Assembly (NCBI RefSeq): GCF_004331465.1 | Contig: NZ_SJKB01000011.1 | Span: 62,001 to 126,000 of the forward strand | Direction of reading: 5' to 3' | Origin: Kribbella pittospori | GTDB taxonomy: Bacteria > Actinomycetota > Actinomycetes > Propionibacteriales > Kribbellaceae | Length of the DNA stretch: 64,000 nucleotides | Position numbers and translations under genes: made by a program | In this document: positions 42,542 to 51,382 of the stretch, piece after piece | How the letters are laid out: every line of letters starts with the position of its first letter | Numbering within the stretch: the stretch's first letter is position 1 | Notes under the pieces: model-generated | The model's database searches: none | Told to the model about the DNA's origin: nothing | Seen by the model: the letters and a program-made list of their open reading frames with translations, nothing else

Positions 42542-43381
42542 GTGACTGATCGCCGGACCGAGCTCGGGGACTTCCTGAAGGCGCGGCGCGCCCGGGTGTC
42601 CCCCGAGGACGTCGGTCTGCCCGCCGGCGGTCGGCGTCGTACGCCCGGACTGCGCCGTGAGGAGCTCGCCCAGCTCGCCGGGGTCGGCGTGACTTGGTAC
42701 ACCTGGCTCGAGCAGGGCCGGCCGATCAACGCCAGCGGGCAGGTCCTCGATGCGGTCGCCGGGACGCTGCGACTGAGCTCGATCGAGCGTGAACACCTCT
42801 ATCGTCTGGCCGAGGCGACTCCGGCGCGGCCACCGAGCACGAGCCTGTGCGCGGACGAGCAGGTGTTCGTCGAGATCCTCGGCGCGCTCGACCCGTTGCC
42901 CGCAGTGATCACCAACACTCGGTTCGACATCGTCCGGACCAACGCGGCGTACGTCGATCTGTTCCACGACTGGCACGCACTGCCCTGCATCCACAAGAAC
43001 CTGCTCTGGTGCATCCTCACGGAGCCGACCTCGCGGCAGCAGTTGCTCAACTACGACACCGAGGTCCCGTACCTGGTCGGCCGGCTGCGGTCGGCGTACG
43101 GCGAACATGTCGGCGATCCCGACTGGGAGACGGACCTGGAGCGGCTGCAGAAGCTGAGCCCGGAGTTCGCTCAGCTCTGGTCCCGGCACGAGGTCGCCGC
43201 GTGCAGTCCCCGTCCGCGCCACCTCCTGCACCCGGTGGCCGGCGAGCTGCATTTCACCGTTACCGAGCTGGCCGTGCCCGCGCATCCTGACCTGGTGTTG
43301 TTCGTCGAGACTCCGGCCGACGAGGAGACGCGCAGCCGGCTCCCGATGACCCGCCGCTCGGTGGAGTCGGCTGGGGTCTGA
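42542..43381 (+). CDS. XRE family regulator with MmyB-like ligand domain
   Basis: 279 residues. N-terminal HTH_31: TPGLRREELAQLAGVGVTWY (about 33-52) followed by TWLEQGR; the C-terminal part (ITNTRFDIVRTNAAYVDLF) is the MmyB-like PAS-type ligand domain said to bind fatty acids or other small molecules. GTG 42542. Such regulators usually control a neighbouring oxidoreductase; none is adjacent here except a VOC protein. Confidence 0.88.
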   Translation: MTDRRTELGDFLKARRARVSPEDVGLPAGGRRRTPGLRREELAQLAGVGVTWYTWLEQGRPINASGQVLDAVAGTLRLSSIEREHLYRLAEATPARPPSTSLCADEQVFVEILGALDPLPAVITNTRFDIVRTNAAYVDLFHDWHALPCIHKNLLWCILTEPTSRQQLLNYDTEVPYLVGRLRSAYGEHVGDPDWETDLERLQKLSPEFAQLWSRHEVAACSPRPRHLLHPVAGELHFTVTELAVPAHPDLVLFVETPADEETRSRLPMTRRSVESAGV

Positions 43382-43384
43382 CGG

Positions 43385-43771
43385 TCAGCGGGACTTGGCT
43401 GGACCGCTCGGCGTACGCCAGGTGGTCAGGCAGAACGGGTGTCCGGCCGGGTCGAGGAAGACCCGGAACACCGATGGCTCAGGCTGGAGCGCGGTCGGGA
43501 TCGCGCCCGCCTCGACGACGCGAGCCTGCTCCGCGTCCAGGTCCGCCGCCATGAAGTCGAGGTGGCACTGCTGCGGCACGCGCGGATCCGGCCAGGTCGG
43601 CGCCCGGTAGTTCAGGTCGCGCTGGAAGCCGATGCTGTACGTCTCGAACCTCAACTCCACGAACGCCTCGTGGACGACGGCGAGGTCGCCACCCGCGACG
43701 CGCTGGTAGAACTCGCCCAGCTCCAGCGGATCCGGACAGTCGAGCGTCGGTCCCCAGAACGGCGCGACCAC
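43385..43771 (-). CDS. VOC (glyoxalase/dioxygenase fold) family protein
   Basis: 128 residues. Paired beta-alpha-beta modules: CPDPLELGEFYQRVAGGDLA at the start and CHLDFMAADLDAEQARVVEA then SVFRVFLDPAGHPFCLTTW at the end. The second-half glutamate position of VOC metal sites is not clear, so catalysis is uncertain. GTG 43771; five bases after the EcsC stop, so probably co-transcribed with it. Confidence 0.82.
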   Translation of the reverse strand: MVAPFWGPTLDCPDPLELGEFYQRVAGGDLAVVHEAFVELRFETYSIGFQRDLNYRAPTWPDPRVPQQCHLDFMAADLDAEQARVVEAGAIPTALQPEPSVFRVFLDPAGHPFCLTTWRTPSGPAKSR

Positions 43772-43776
43772 GCTCG

Positions 43777-44472
43777 TCAGGGCTCGATCGGCCGCCGGAT
43801 CCGCCGGATCAGGCTCTTGTCGGCGTACTGACCGATCCGGTACGTCGCGAAGCCGTCGACGGTGGCACCGACCGCACCACCGAGCAGCGGGATCCGGCGG
43901 GTGACGGTGAGCGCCATCCGCTTGCCGCTGATCCGGGCGATCAGCTCCGCGACGACCTCACCGGACACCAGCCGGTCCAGCTCGGGGTCGAACACGGGTG
44001 CGGTCGCGATCCCGAGCGGCGACGTCGGCAGGCTCGACTTCTTCAGCCGGTCGGTGACGCCGTCCTCGCCGAGCATGCAGGTGATGACCGCGGTGCGAAC
44101 GCGCGGGTCGTCCAGGTCGTAGCCGCGGATGTGGGCGATCGCGGCGATCATCCGGGCCTGGACGATGGCGATGCCGGTCATGTTCGCGGGCAGGGCGACC
44201 GGGAACGTGACGAGGCCGCCGATGCTGGTGACGAAGCCCTGGACGCCGGCCAGCCGGATGTGCTGGTCGATCACTGCGTCGATCGCGAGCTGCGGGTCAT
44301 TCCCGACCCTCGCCAGCTTGGCCTCGGCGACCTGCTCCGCACCGGGGAATCGCTGGTAGCCGTCGATCGCGACCTCGAGAATCTGGCGCAGGACACCCGC
44401 CGCGGCCTGCGGTGCGAACCGCTGCGCGGCGGGCGCGAGACTGCTGGCGACGAACTTGGCTACTCCGGCCAC
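43777..44472 (-). CDS. EcsC family protein
   Basis: 231 residues, matching EcsC-type proteins (named after a Bacillus ABC-transporter operon; function unknown). Two glycine-rich hydrophobic helices (GFVTSIGGLVTFPVALPANM, IPLLGGAVGATVDGFATYRI) could insert in the membrane. GTG 44472 is chosen because AAGGAG lies just upstream; longer frames lack it. Confidence 0.8.
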   Translation of the reverse strand: MAGVAKFVASSLAPAAQRFAPQAAAGVLRQILEVAIDGYQRFPGAEQVAEAKLARVGNDPQLAIDAVIDQHIRLAGVQGFVTSIGGLVTFPVALPANMTGIAIVQARMIAAIAHIRGYDLDDPRVRTAVITCMLGEDGVTDRLKKSSLPTSPLGIATAPVFDPELDRLVSGEVVAELIARISGKRMALTVTRRIPLLGGAVGATVDGFATYRIGQYADKSLIRRIRRPIEP

Positions 44473-44688
44473 GGTGCTCCTTCCGGCCCTCCCCGCGACG
44501 GAGTCGGGGCGTGCTTCAACTCTACGTGGCTCCCGGAGCGCCGCCACTCGGGAGAAACCCTTGGTGTCCCCTAGGTGGCCGGCGCCACCGCGCCGCTCGC
44601 CGCTTGGTCGCTTGGTGATCGAGCTGCCGGGTGAGCAGGCCGCCGGGTGGCCGGGCGGGGTCGATGCGGCGTGGTCCAGGATGGAGGG

Positions 44689-45354
44689 GTGCCTGTCGAG
44701 CCTGCTGGGTCTGTCTGGGAGTTTCCGCCGGTCGCGGTCGCCGGGGCGAGTGACGTCGTCGCGGGAGGCGCGGATCTGGCTCCGGGGACGGTCCTGGCGG
44801 CGTACCGGGCGGGGCTGTTCCCGATGCCCGACCACCGGGGTTCGGTGCTGTGGTGGTCACCGGTCGACCGGGGCGTGATCGAGGTGGCCGGGTACCGGCC
44901 GTCGCGGACGGTACGGCGGGCCCGGAGCAAGTTCGAGATCCGGGTGAACACCGCGTTCGACCAGGTCATCCGGGCCTGCGCCGATCCGCGCCGGCCAGGC
45001 TCGTGGATCGACCGGGACATCATCGCGTCGTACACCGAATTGCACCGGCTCGGCTGGGTGCACTCGGTCGAGGCCTGGGACGGTGACGAGCTCGCGGGCG
45101 GCCTGTACGGCGTCGCGATCGGCGGGCTGTTCGCCGGGGAGTCGATGTTCCACCACAAGACCGACGGGTCGAAAGCGGCGGTGGCCGGGCTGATCGAGCT
45201 GCTGGACGACGAGTACGCCGCCGACCGGGTCCTCGACATCCAGTGGGTGACGGACCATCTGGCGACGCTCGGCGCGGTCTCGATCCCGCGGGAGGCTTAT
45301 GTACGACGGGTCGCGCAGGCCGTCACCTTGCCGCTACCCAAGGCCTTCAGCTGA
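44689..45354 (+). CDS. aat: Leucyl/phenylalanyl-tRNA-protein transferase
   Basis: 221 residues. Transfers Leu/Phe from tRNA to N-terminal Arg/Lys of proteins (N-degron pathway). Motifs: AAYRAGLFPMPDHRG, LWWSPVDRGVI, RPGSWIDRDIIASYTELHRL, HSVEAWDGDELAGGLYGVAI, GGLFAGESMFHHKTDGSKAA, and LDIQWVTDHLATLGAVSIPR. GTG start. The end overlaps the convergent TetR stop by 8 bases. Confidence 0.94.
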   Translation: MPVEPAGSVWEFPPVAVAGASDVVAGGADLAPGTVLAAYRAGLFPMPDHRGSVLWWSPVDRGVIEVAGYRPSRTVRRARSKFEIRVNTAFDQVIRACADPRRPGSWIDRDIIASYTELHRLGWVHSVEAWDGDELAGGLYGVAIGGLFAGESMFHHKTDGSKAAVAGLIELLDDEYAADRVLDIQWVTDHLATLGAVSIPREAYVRRVAQAVTLPLPKAFS

Positions 45355-46039
45355 GGCCGATGAACTTGGCCATCTGCCGGGTGGCCGCGTCGTAGAAGTC
45401 ATCGGCTGGATCCATCGTCCCGACCAGCTGACCGAACAGCTCGAAGCTGATCATCCCGAACAGCTGCGTCCACGCGATCACCACCCGCAGCAGGATCCGG
45501 TGCGGTACGCCGGGAGCGATCTCGGCAATCACGTCGAGCTGTTCGGGCAGCTTGCCGGTGGGCTCTGGCGCGTCATCGAGCAGCTTGAGCCAGCCCTCCG
45601 CGTGGGCCCGGCTCACGATGCGCAGCAGGACGATCGGCGTCCGGGCGGCGGGCTCGACCGTCGCCTGCGGTGCCTGGTAGCCGCTGATCGGTGAGCCGTA
45701 GATCAGGGCGTACTCGTGCGGGTTGGCCCGCGCCCACTCGCGGAGGGCGGCGCACACCGCGAGCCAGGCCTGGATCGGGTGCTCGTAGTCCTTCGCCGCT
45801 GCCGACTCGGCCGCCGTACCGAGAGCGTCGTACGCGTCGATGATCAGGGCGGTGAGTAGGTCGTCGCGGCTCGGGAAGTATCGGTAGAGGGCCGACGACA
45901 CCATGCCGAGCTCGCGGGAGATCGCGCGCAGCGACAGCGACTCGGCTCCTTCGGTTGCGAGCTGCCGGCGGGCGGCTGCCTTGATCTCCTCGGTCAGCTC
46001 GGCGCGGGCTCTCTCACGTGCGGTGCGTCCGGCGTTCAT
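45347..46039 (-). CDS. TetR family repressor (TetR_C_33-like)
   Basis: 230 residues. HTH: GAESLSLRAISRELGMVSSA then LYRYFPSRDDLLTALI (about 30-66). The C-terminal part (HPIQAWLAVCAALREWARAN, HEYALIYGSPISGYQAP) is typical of a common actinobacterial TetR subgroup. ATG 46039. Three operator-like palindromes lie in the intergenic region with the divergent F420 enzyme, its likely target. Confidence 0.9.
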   Translation of the reverse strand: MNAGRTARERARAELTEEIKAAARRQLATEGAESLSLRAISRELGMVSSALYRYFPSRDDLLTALIIDAYDALGTAAESAAAKDYEHPIQAWLAVCAALREWARANPHEYALIYGSPISGYQAPQATVEPAARTPIVLLRIVSRAHAEGWLKLLDDAPEPTGKLPEQLDVIAEIAPGVPHRILLRVVIAWTQLFGMISFELFGQLVGTMDPADDFYDAATRQMAKFIGLS

Positions 46040-46062
46040 AGAGGCAGTGTGCCACAAAACCG

Positions 46063-46129
46063 AGAGCAGTGCTCTTGACAGGGAGCGCTGCTCCGGTGTT
46101 CACTGATCACAACAGAGAGCACCGCTCTC
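46063..46129. promoter_or_regulatory. Three TetR operator copies (GAGC-NNN-GCTC)
   Basis: GAGCAGTGCTC (46064-46074), GAGCGCTGCTC (46083-46093) and GAGAGCACCGCTCTC (46115-46129) share arms GAGC/GCTC with a 3-base spacer. Centres are 19 and 34 bases apart. They occupy the gap between the TetR gene and the F420-type gene. Confidence 0.75.
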
Positions 46130-46151
46130 GCAGACTTGGAGGGGCACCACG

Positions 46152-46625
46152 ATGCCGGAGTACAAGCAGACCTACGACGCCAACCGCGTGATCACCGCTG
46201 CCGACGGCAGCATGCGGATCTTCAACCGGATCGTCGCCCGCTTCACCAAGCTCGGGATCAGCCTGATGGGCAGCCGGGTCCTGTCGGTCCGCGGCCGCAA
46301 GACCGGCGACTGGAGGAGCACCCCCGTCAACCTCTTGGTCCTCGACGGTCAGCGCTACCTGGTTGCGCCGCGCGGCTACACCCAGTGGGTCAAGAACCTC
46401 CGCGCCAGCAACGAGGGCCGGCTCCAACTGGGCCGCAAGATCGAGACCTTCCGCGCCGAGGAGGTCCCCAACGCCGACAAGCTTCCGGTTCTCCGCCTCT
46501 ACCTGAAGAAGTGGGCCTGGGAGGTCGGGACCTTCTTCTCCGGCGACGTCACCAAGAACTCCCCCGAGGAAACCCTCCTCCACATCGCCCCCGGCGTCCC
46601 CGTCTTCAAGATCCACTCCGTCTGA
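46152..46625 (+). CDS. Deazaflavin (F420)-dependent oxidoreductase, DDN family
   Basis: 157 residues. Nitroreductase/deazaflavin-dependent family: SVRGRKTGDWRSTPVNLLVL (about 46-65) and LVAPRGYTQWVKNLRASNEG (about 73-92) are the F420-binding motifs of DDN-like proteins. Typical of actinobacteria that make F420. GGAGGGG precedes the ATG. Divergent TetR control is indicated by the three operators; a quinone or xenobiotic-reduction role is inferred. Confidence 0.88.
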   Translation: MPEYKQTYDANRVITAADGSMRIFNRIVARFTKLGISLMGSRVLSVRGRKTGDWRSTPVNLLVLDGQRYLVAPRGYTQWVKNLRASNEGRLQLGRKIETFRAEEVPNADKLPVLRLYLKKWAWEVGTFFSGDVTKNSPEETLLHIAPGVPVFKIHSV

Positions 46626-46631
46626 AGGGCA

Positions 46632-48425
46632 TCAGTGGTAGGCGGCGGCCTGGATCCGGTACAGCTCGGCGTAGTGGCCATTGCGCGCCATGAGCTCGTC
46701 GTGTGTTCCCGTCTCGACCAGCCGGGCACCGTCCAGGACCACGATCAGATCAGCCATCCGCACCGTCGAGAAGCGGTGTGAGACCAGAATCGTGATCCGT
46801 CCGTCCGTGCTGTTCCTGGCCGCTGCCGCATACCGCTCGAACAGCGCATGTTCGGTCTCGGCATCCAGCGCGGCGGTCGGTTCGTCGAGCACCAGAAGCA
46901 GCGGCCGGTCCCGCATGAAGCCCCGAGCCAGCGCCAGCTTCTGCCACTGCCCGAAGCTGATCTCCGCTCCACCCGGCCAGGTGGACCCGAGCTGAGTGTT
47001 CAGCCCGGCCTCAAGACGCTCCACGACATCCTCGGCACCGGCCCGTCCGACGGCAGAGGTGACGGCCGCTTCGTCGTCCAGCCTCGGCAGATCCCCGAGG
47101 CCGACACTGTGGTCGGCCCGGAACTCGAACCGGAAGAAGTCCTGGAAGGCGCCGGCGATCTTCAGCCGCCACGCCTCGGCCGGCATCCGGTCCAGTGGCT
47201 GGCCGTCGACCAGGACGCGTCCGTCGGTCGGCTCATACATCTTGCAGATCAGCTTCACCAGGGTCGACTTGCCGGCGCCGTTCTCCCCGACGACGGCGAT
47301 CACCTTGCCCGCCGGCAGTCGCAGCTCGACGTCGTCCAGTGCAGGTTGGTCGGATCCGGCGTAGGAGAACGAGACGTGCTCCAGCCGGATGCCGTCGGTC
47401 AGCTGGTCGGGCGCCGGCAGATCCGCGGTGGTGTCGAACGAGGCCGCGTAGTTCTCCAGCCAGACCAGCCGCCGGGATCCGTCCAGCCAGATCCCGCGCA
47501 GGAAGCCGATCTCGCCGACGGTCGCACCGATGTACGACGACAACCGCGCGCCGGCCGCGAGGATCAGCAACACCTGACCGACCGAGCCGTTCAGTCCGGA
47601 CGCGACGAACAGGACGGCACCGACATACGCCGCACCGAACACGGCCCAGGCGGCGGCATGCCAGGCGGCGCTGGTCCAGCGGGCCGCGGCCATCGGCGCG
47701 TACCACCGCTCCCACTCACTACGACGGCCCACCACGAGATCCCGGCCGATGCCGAGAACGCGGACCTCCTTGCCGGGAGCGGGCGTGGTCGCGGTCTTGA
47801 ACAGGTGCTCGGCCAAGCGGCTGTTGGCGGCGTACCGCTCCTCGACCGCGCGCTCGACGCCCGGCCGCCAGCTCGAGCTGAGGACGGTGGGCAGCGCGAA
47901 CACCAGCAGGAGCACCAGCGCCGGATGGATCGACATCAGCAGAGCGACAGTCACCCCGAGCCGCAGGATCCAGCCGCAGGTGGAGAACAGCGACATGTAC
48001 ATGTGGTCGAGCACGAATACCTGTTTGCGCAGGACCGACAGGCGGTCCAGGAAGTCGCGGTGCTCGTGGTGCTCGACGGTGGCGACGGACGCCTGCAGGC
48101 GGGCCACGTGAGCCTCGAGCATGATCGTGACGCGGTCCCGGAATCGCCGGGAGACTCGGGCCGACAGCGTCCGCAGGAACCAGGTCGCCGTGACCGACAG
48201 CGCGAGCCCGCTCACCGCCAGCAGAACGGCCCGCCGGTCGTCCTGCAGAACACCTTCAGCGAGCACCGCGAGCCACAGCGCGAGCAACGCGTCCGGCAGC
48301 GCGGCCAGCAGAGTCATCCCGAAGGCGAAGACCAGGAGCCGCGGCTCATGCTGATAGCCCAGTCGGCAGAGCCGCCACATCGCCGGCACGGCTTTGGGCA
48401 GATCGTCGATATCAGAGCGTGTCAT
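46632..48425 (-). CDS. ABC exporter half-transporter, subunit 2
   Basis: 597 residues: six-helix membrane domain (to about 330) then ATPase. Walker A VVGENGAGKSTLVKLI, Walker B LLLVLDEPTAALD, H-loop LVSHRFSTVR are intact, but the signature reads ISFGQWQKLALARG instead of LSGGQ. With the adjacent subunit (14-base overlap) it would form a heterodimer with one altered site. Cargo unknown; no biosynthetic or peptide genes adjoin. Confidence 0.88.
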   Translation of the reverse strand: MTRSDIDDLPKAVPAMWRLCRLGYQHEPRLLVFAFGMTLLAALPDALLALWLAVLAEGVLQDDRRAVLLAVSGLALSVTATWFLRTLSARVSRRFRDRVTIMLEAHVARLQASVATVEHHEHRDFLDRLSVLRKQVFVLDHMYMSLFSTCGWILRLGVTVALLMSIHPALVLLLVFALPTVLSSSWRPGVERAVEERYAANSRLAEHLFKTATTPAPGKEVRVLGIGRDLVVGRRSEWERWYAPMAAARWTSAAWHAAAWAVFGAAYVGAVLFVASGLNGSVGQVLLILAAGARLSSYIGATVGEIGFLRGIWLDGSRRLVWLENYAASFDTTADLPAPDQLTDGIRLEHVSFSYAGSDQPALDDVELRLPAGKVIAVVGENGAGKSTLVKLICKMYEPTDGRVLVDGQPLDRMPAEAWRLKIAGAFQDFFRFEFRADHSVGLGDLPRLDDEAAVTSAVGRAGAEDVVERLEAGLNTQLGSTWPGGAEISFGQWQKLALARGFMRDRPLLLVLDEPTAALDAETEHALFERYAAAARNSTDGRITILVSHRFSTVRMADLIVVLDGARLVETGTHDELMARNGHYAELYRIQAAAYH

Positions 48426-50226
48426 AGCTCATCCCCTGTTCGTCGACCTCCGCGGTGAAGCGTTGGGCCTGCAGGTCGAACATCGTCCGGTACCGCCGAC
48501 CGAGGTCCATCAACTCCTCGTGGCTGCCGAGCTCGACGACCCGGCCGGCTTCGAGGACACAGATCCGATCGGCATGCCGGACGGTCGAGAACCGGTGCGA
48601 GATCAGGATCGTGGTCACATCGCGCGTCGCCGTCAGAATGCGATCGAAGATCGCCGCCTCGCCCCGGACATCCAGTTGGGCTGTCGGCTCATCGAGCAGC
48701 ACCAGTCCAGCGCCCTGCCGTACGGCGCACAGCGCCCGCGCCAACGCGATCCGTTGCCACTGACCTCCGGACAGGTCGATGCCGTCGCCGTAGCCCGTGG
48801 CCAGCCGGGTGTCGAGGGCGGCCAGGTCACCGGCACCGGCGTCCGCGAGTGCGGCCAGGATGTCCGCCTCCGGTGCACCGGCCGGTGCGACGTTGTCCCG
48901 CACCGGGAGCTCGAGCCGCAGGAAGTCCTGGAAGACCGCGGTGACGCGGGTCCGCCAGCCGTCGGTGTCGAGGTCGCGGAGGTCGTCCCCGTCGACCTCG
49001 ATCGATCCGGCGTCCGGGTCGTACAACCTGCACAGCAGCTTGGCCAGCGTGGTCTTGCCGGCGCCGTTCTGGCCGACGACGGCCAGCGACGAGCCGGCCG
49101 GCACGGTCAGATCGAGTCCGTCGAAGACCGGCTGGGCCGCGTGTGGATACCGGAAACTCAGGCCACGGATGTCGATCGCGACCGCACCCCGGCGTACAGG
49201 CGCAGCAGCAGCGGCAGGCCGCCGGGTGGGTGCTAGTGCACCGGCCGGCGCCATCGCCGGCTCCAGACGCTGTACGGCGACCACGGGCGCCGCCGCTCCG
49301 TCGAGGACCCAGTTCAGCCCACCGAACGCGATCATGCTGACCCCGATCGCGACCTGGGCGAAGACCACCAGCCGGTCGAGGTCCAGCCGGCCGTCGATCG
49401 CGGCAACGCCGAGCGCCCAGAAGACGAGGCCGTTGGCCACCGTGACAATCAGCAGACACCAGATCATCGGGCGTTCCCGCAGCCGCGTCGCCGCGTGCTG
49501 CAACTCGAACAGCCGCCGGCGCCGATCGGTGAACCGCTGCACGGTCCAGTCGGCCAAGCCGAACAGCCGCACCTCCTTCGCCGCGTCCGGCTCGACGGCC
49601 AGCCGATAGGCGTAGTCGGCGTGCCGCTGCGCCGATCGAACCTCGGTCGTGTTCCGGTCCCGCCAGACACCACTCTCCCGGAGCAGCCAGTGCGTCGACG
49701 ACCAGGCGCCGACGAGCAGCAACGGCGCCCACCAGTTGAACCCGAACAGCACCACCGCGGAGGCGACCCCGCCGGCGAGCTCGACCAGGCCGCCCGCGGC
49801 GAAGTCGACGTTCATGTACATCGGTGGACCGGTCTGGCCGCGGTCGAACTCCCGCGCCACGGTCAGGTCCTCGGCGAGCTCCGGGTCTTCGAGGTGGCCG
49901 ATCCCCGGCGGTCCCACGCAGGCCTCCGCGAGCGCGTCGTTGAGCCAGGCGGCGACCCGGCTGCCGAGATTGGCACTGACGGCCTGGTGTACGGGCGTGA
50001 GCACTTGGAGCAGGACGAACGTCGTACCCATGAAGGTCAGTGGAGCGGCCAGAGCAGACCCGTGCTGGACCGCACCGACCATCGACCCCATGGCGATCGC
50101 GAATACCGCGGGCAGTGCGCCGCGGGCCAGCAGGAGCACCCACCAGACCGTGGCCAGCACCGGATCAGCCTTGGGCAGGACCGCGAAGAACTGCCATTCC
50201 GGGCGGCGACGCAGGCGGCTGATCAT
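48412..50226 (-). CDS. ABC exporter half-transporter, subunit 1
   Basis: 604 residues. Membrane domain to about 320 (LLLARGALPAVFAIAMGSMV), then an Ala/Pro-rich linker and ATPase with Walker A VVGQNGAGKTTLAKLL, signature IDLSGGQWQRIALARAL, Walker B LVLLDEPTAQLD and H-loop LISHRFSTVR, all canonical. ATG 50226 (GAGGA just upstream, tight spacing); an ATG at 50268 is an alternative. Divergent from adenosine deaminase. Confidence 0.88.
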   Translation of the reverse strand: MISRLRRRPEWQFFAVLPKADPVLATVWWVLLLARGALPAVFAIAMGSMVGAVQHGSALAAPLTFMGTTFVLLQVLTPVHQAVSANLGSRVAAWLNDALAEACVGPPGIGHLEDPELAEDLTVAREFDRGQTGPPMYMNVDFAAGGLVELAGGVASAVVLFGFNWWAPLLLVGAWSSTHWLLRESGVWRDRNTTEVRSAQRHADYAYRLAVEPDAAKEVRLFGLADWTVQRFTDRRRRLFELQHAATRLRERPMIWCLLIVTVANGLVFWALGVAAIDGRLDLDRLVVFAQVAIGVSMIAFGGLNWVLDGAAAPVVAVQRLEPAMAPAGALAPTRRPAAAAAPVRRGAVAIDIRGLSFRYPHAAQPVFDGLDLTVPAGSSLAVVGQNGAGKTTLAKLLCRLYDPDAGSIEVDGDDLRDLDTDGWRTRVTAVFQDFLRLELPVRDNVAPAGAPEADILAALADAGAGDLAALDTRLATGYGDGIDLSGGQWQRIALARALCAVRQGAGLVLLDEPTAQLDVRGEAAIFDRILTATRDVTTILISHRFSTVRHADRICVLEAGRVVELGSHEELMDLGRRYRTMFDLQAQRFTAEVDEQGMSYDTL

Positions 50227-50302
50227 TTCCTCACCATGGCACGCCGCACCGACGGAAATCTTGAACATTTGCCGGATGCCCCGCTGCTGGCACCATGGCG
50301 GC

Positions 50303-51382
50303 ATGATTACTCCGGAGCAGTTGAGCGCGGCACCGAAGGTTCTTCTGCATGACCACCTGGATGGTGGGTTGCGGCCGGAGACGGTGTTGGAGCTGGCGAA
50401 CGAGATCGGGCATGTGCTGCCGCGGTCCGATGCCGGGGAGCTCGGGGAGTGGTTCGTCGAGTCGGCGGACTCGGGATCGCTGGAACGGTACCTGGAGACG
50501 TTCGACCACACCGTCGCGGTGATGCAGAACGCCGAGGCGATCAAGCGGGTCTCCAGTGAGTGCGTGCAGGATCTCGCGGCCGACGGCGTGGTGTACGCCG
50601 AGGTCCGGTACGCGCCGGAGCAGCACCTGAACGGCGGACTCTCGCTGGAGGGGGTGGTCGACGCGGTCCGCGAGGGCTTCGAGCACGGGATGGCGACTGC
50701 GGAGCGGCCGATCGTCGCGCGCCAGTTGTTGACCGCGATGCGGCACAAGGCCCGCTCAATGGAGATCGCCCAGCTCGCGGTCGCGTATCGCGATGCGGGC
50801 GTGGTCGGGTTCGACATCGCGGGCGCCGAGGCCGGCTACCCGCCCACCCGTCACCTGGATGCGTTCGAGTATCTGCAGCGGGAGAACGCGCACTTCACCA
50901 TCCACGCCGGCGAGGCGTTCGGCCTGCCGTCGATCTGGCAGGCGATCCAGTGGTGCGGCGCCGACCGGCTCGGCCATGGCGTCCGGATCATCGACGACAT
51001 CAACTACGACCCGGACACCGGCAAGGCCGACCTCGGCCTGCTGGCGGCGTACGTGCGGGACCGGCGGATCCCGCTGGAGATGTGCCCGAGCTCGAACCTG
51101 CAGACCGGTGCGGCCGAGTCGATCGCCGACCACCCGATAGGCCTGCTCGCCAAACTCCGGTTCCGGGTCACGGTCAACACCGACAACCGCCTGATGAGCG
51201 GTACGTCGATGAGCCGCGAACTGACCCTGCTCGCGGAGGCGTTCGACTACGGTCTGGCCGACTTCCGCTGGTTCGCCATCAACGCGATGAAGTCCGCGTT
51301 CCTCCCCTTCGACGAACGTCTCGCGATCATCGACCAGGTCATCAAGCCCTGGTACGCCGAAGCCCTAGCCGAGGCGAAGTAG
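50303..51382 (+). CDS. add: Adenosine deaminase
   Basis: 359 residues, zinc TIM barrel. LLHDHLDGGLRPETVLEL (H-x-H), GFDIAGAEAGYP, FTIHAGEAFGLPSIW (His-Ala-Gly-Glu), ADRLGHGVRI, EMCPSSNLQTGA and VTVNTDNRLMSGTSMS provide the zinc and purine-binding residues. Deaminates adenosine to inosine in purine salvage. Ends 18 bases into the convergent dehydrogenase gene. Confidence 0.94.
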   Translation: MITPEQLSAAPKVLLHDHLDGGLRPETVLELANEIGHVLPRSDAGELGEWFVESADSGSLERYLETFDHTVAVMQNAEAIKRVSSECVQDLAADGVVYAEVRYAPEQHLNGGLSLEGVVDAVREGFEHGMATAERPIVARQLLTAMRHKARSMEIAQLAVAYRDAGVVGFDIAGAEAGYPPTRHLDAFEYLQRENAHFTIHAGEAFGLPSIWQAIQWCGADRLGHGVRIIDDINYDPDTGKADLGLLAAYVRDRRIPLEMCPSSNLQTGAAESIADHPIGLLAKLRFRVTVNTDNRLMSGTSMSRELTLLAEAFDYGLADFRWFAINAMKSAFLPFDERLAIIDQVIKPWYAEALAEAK

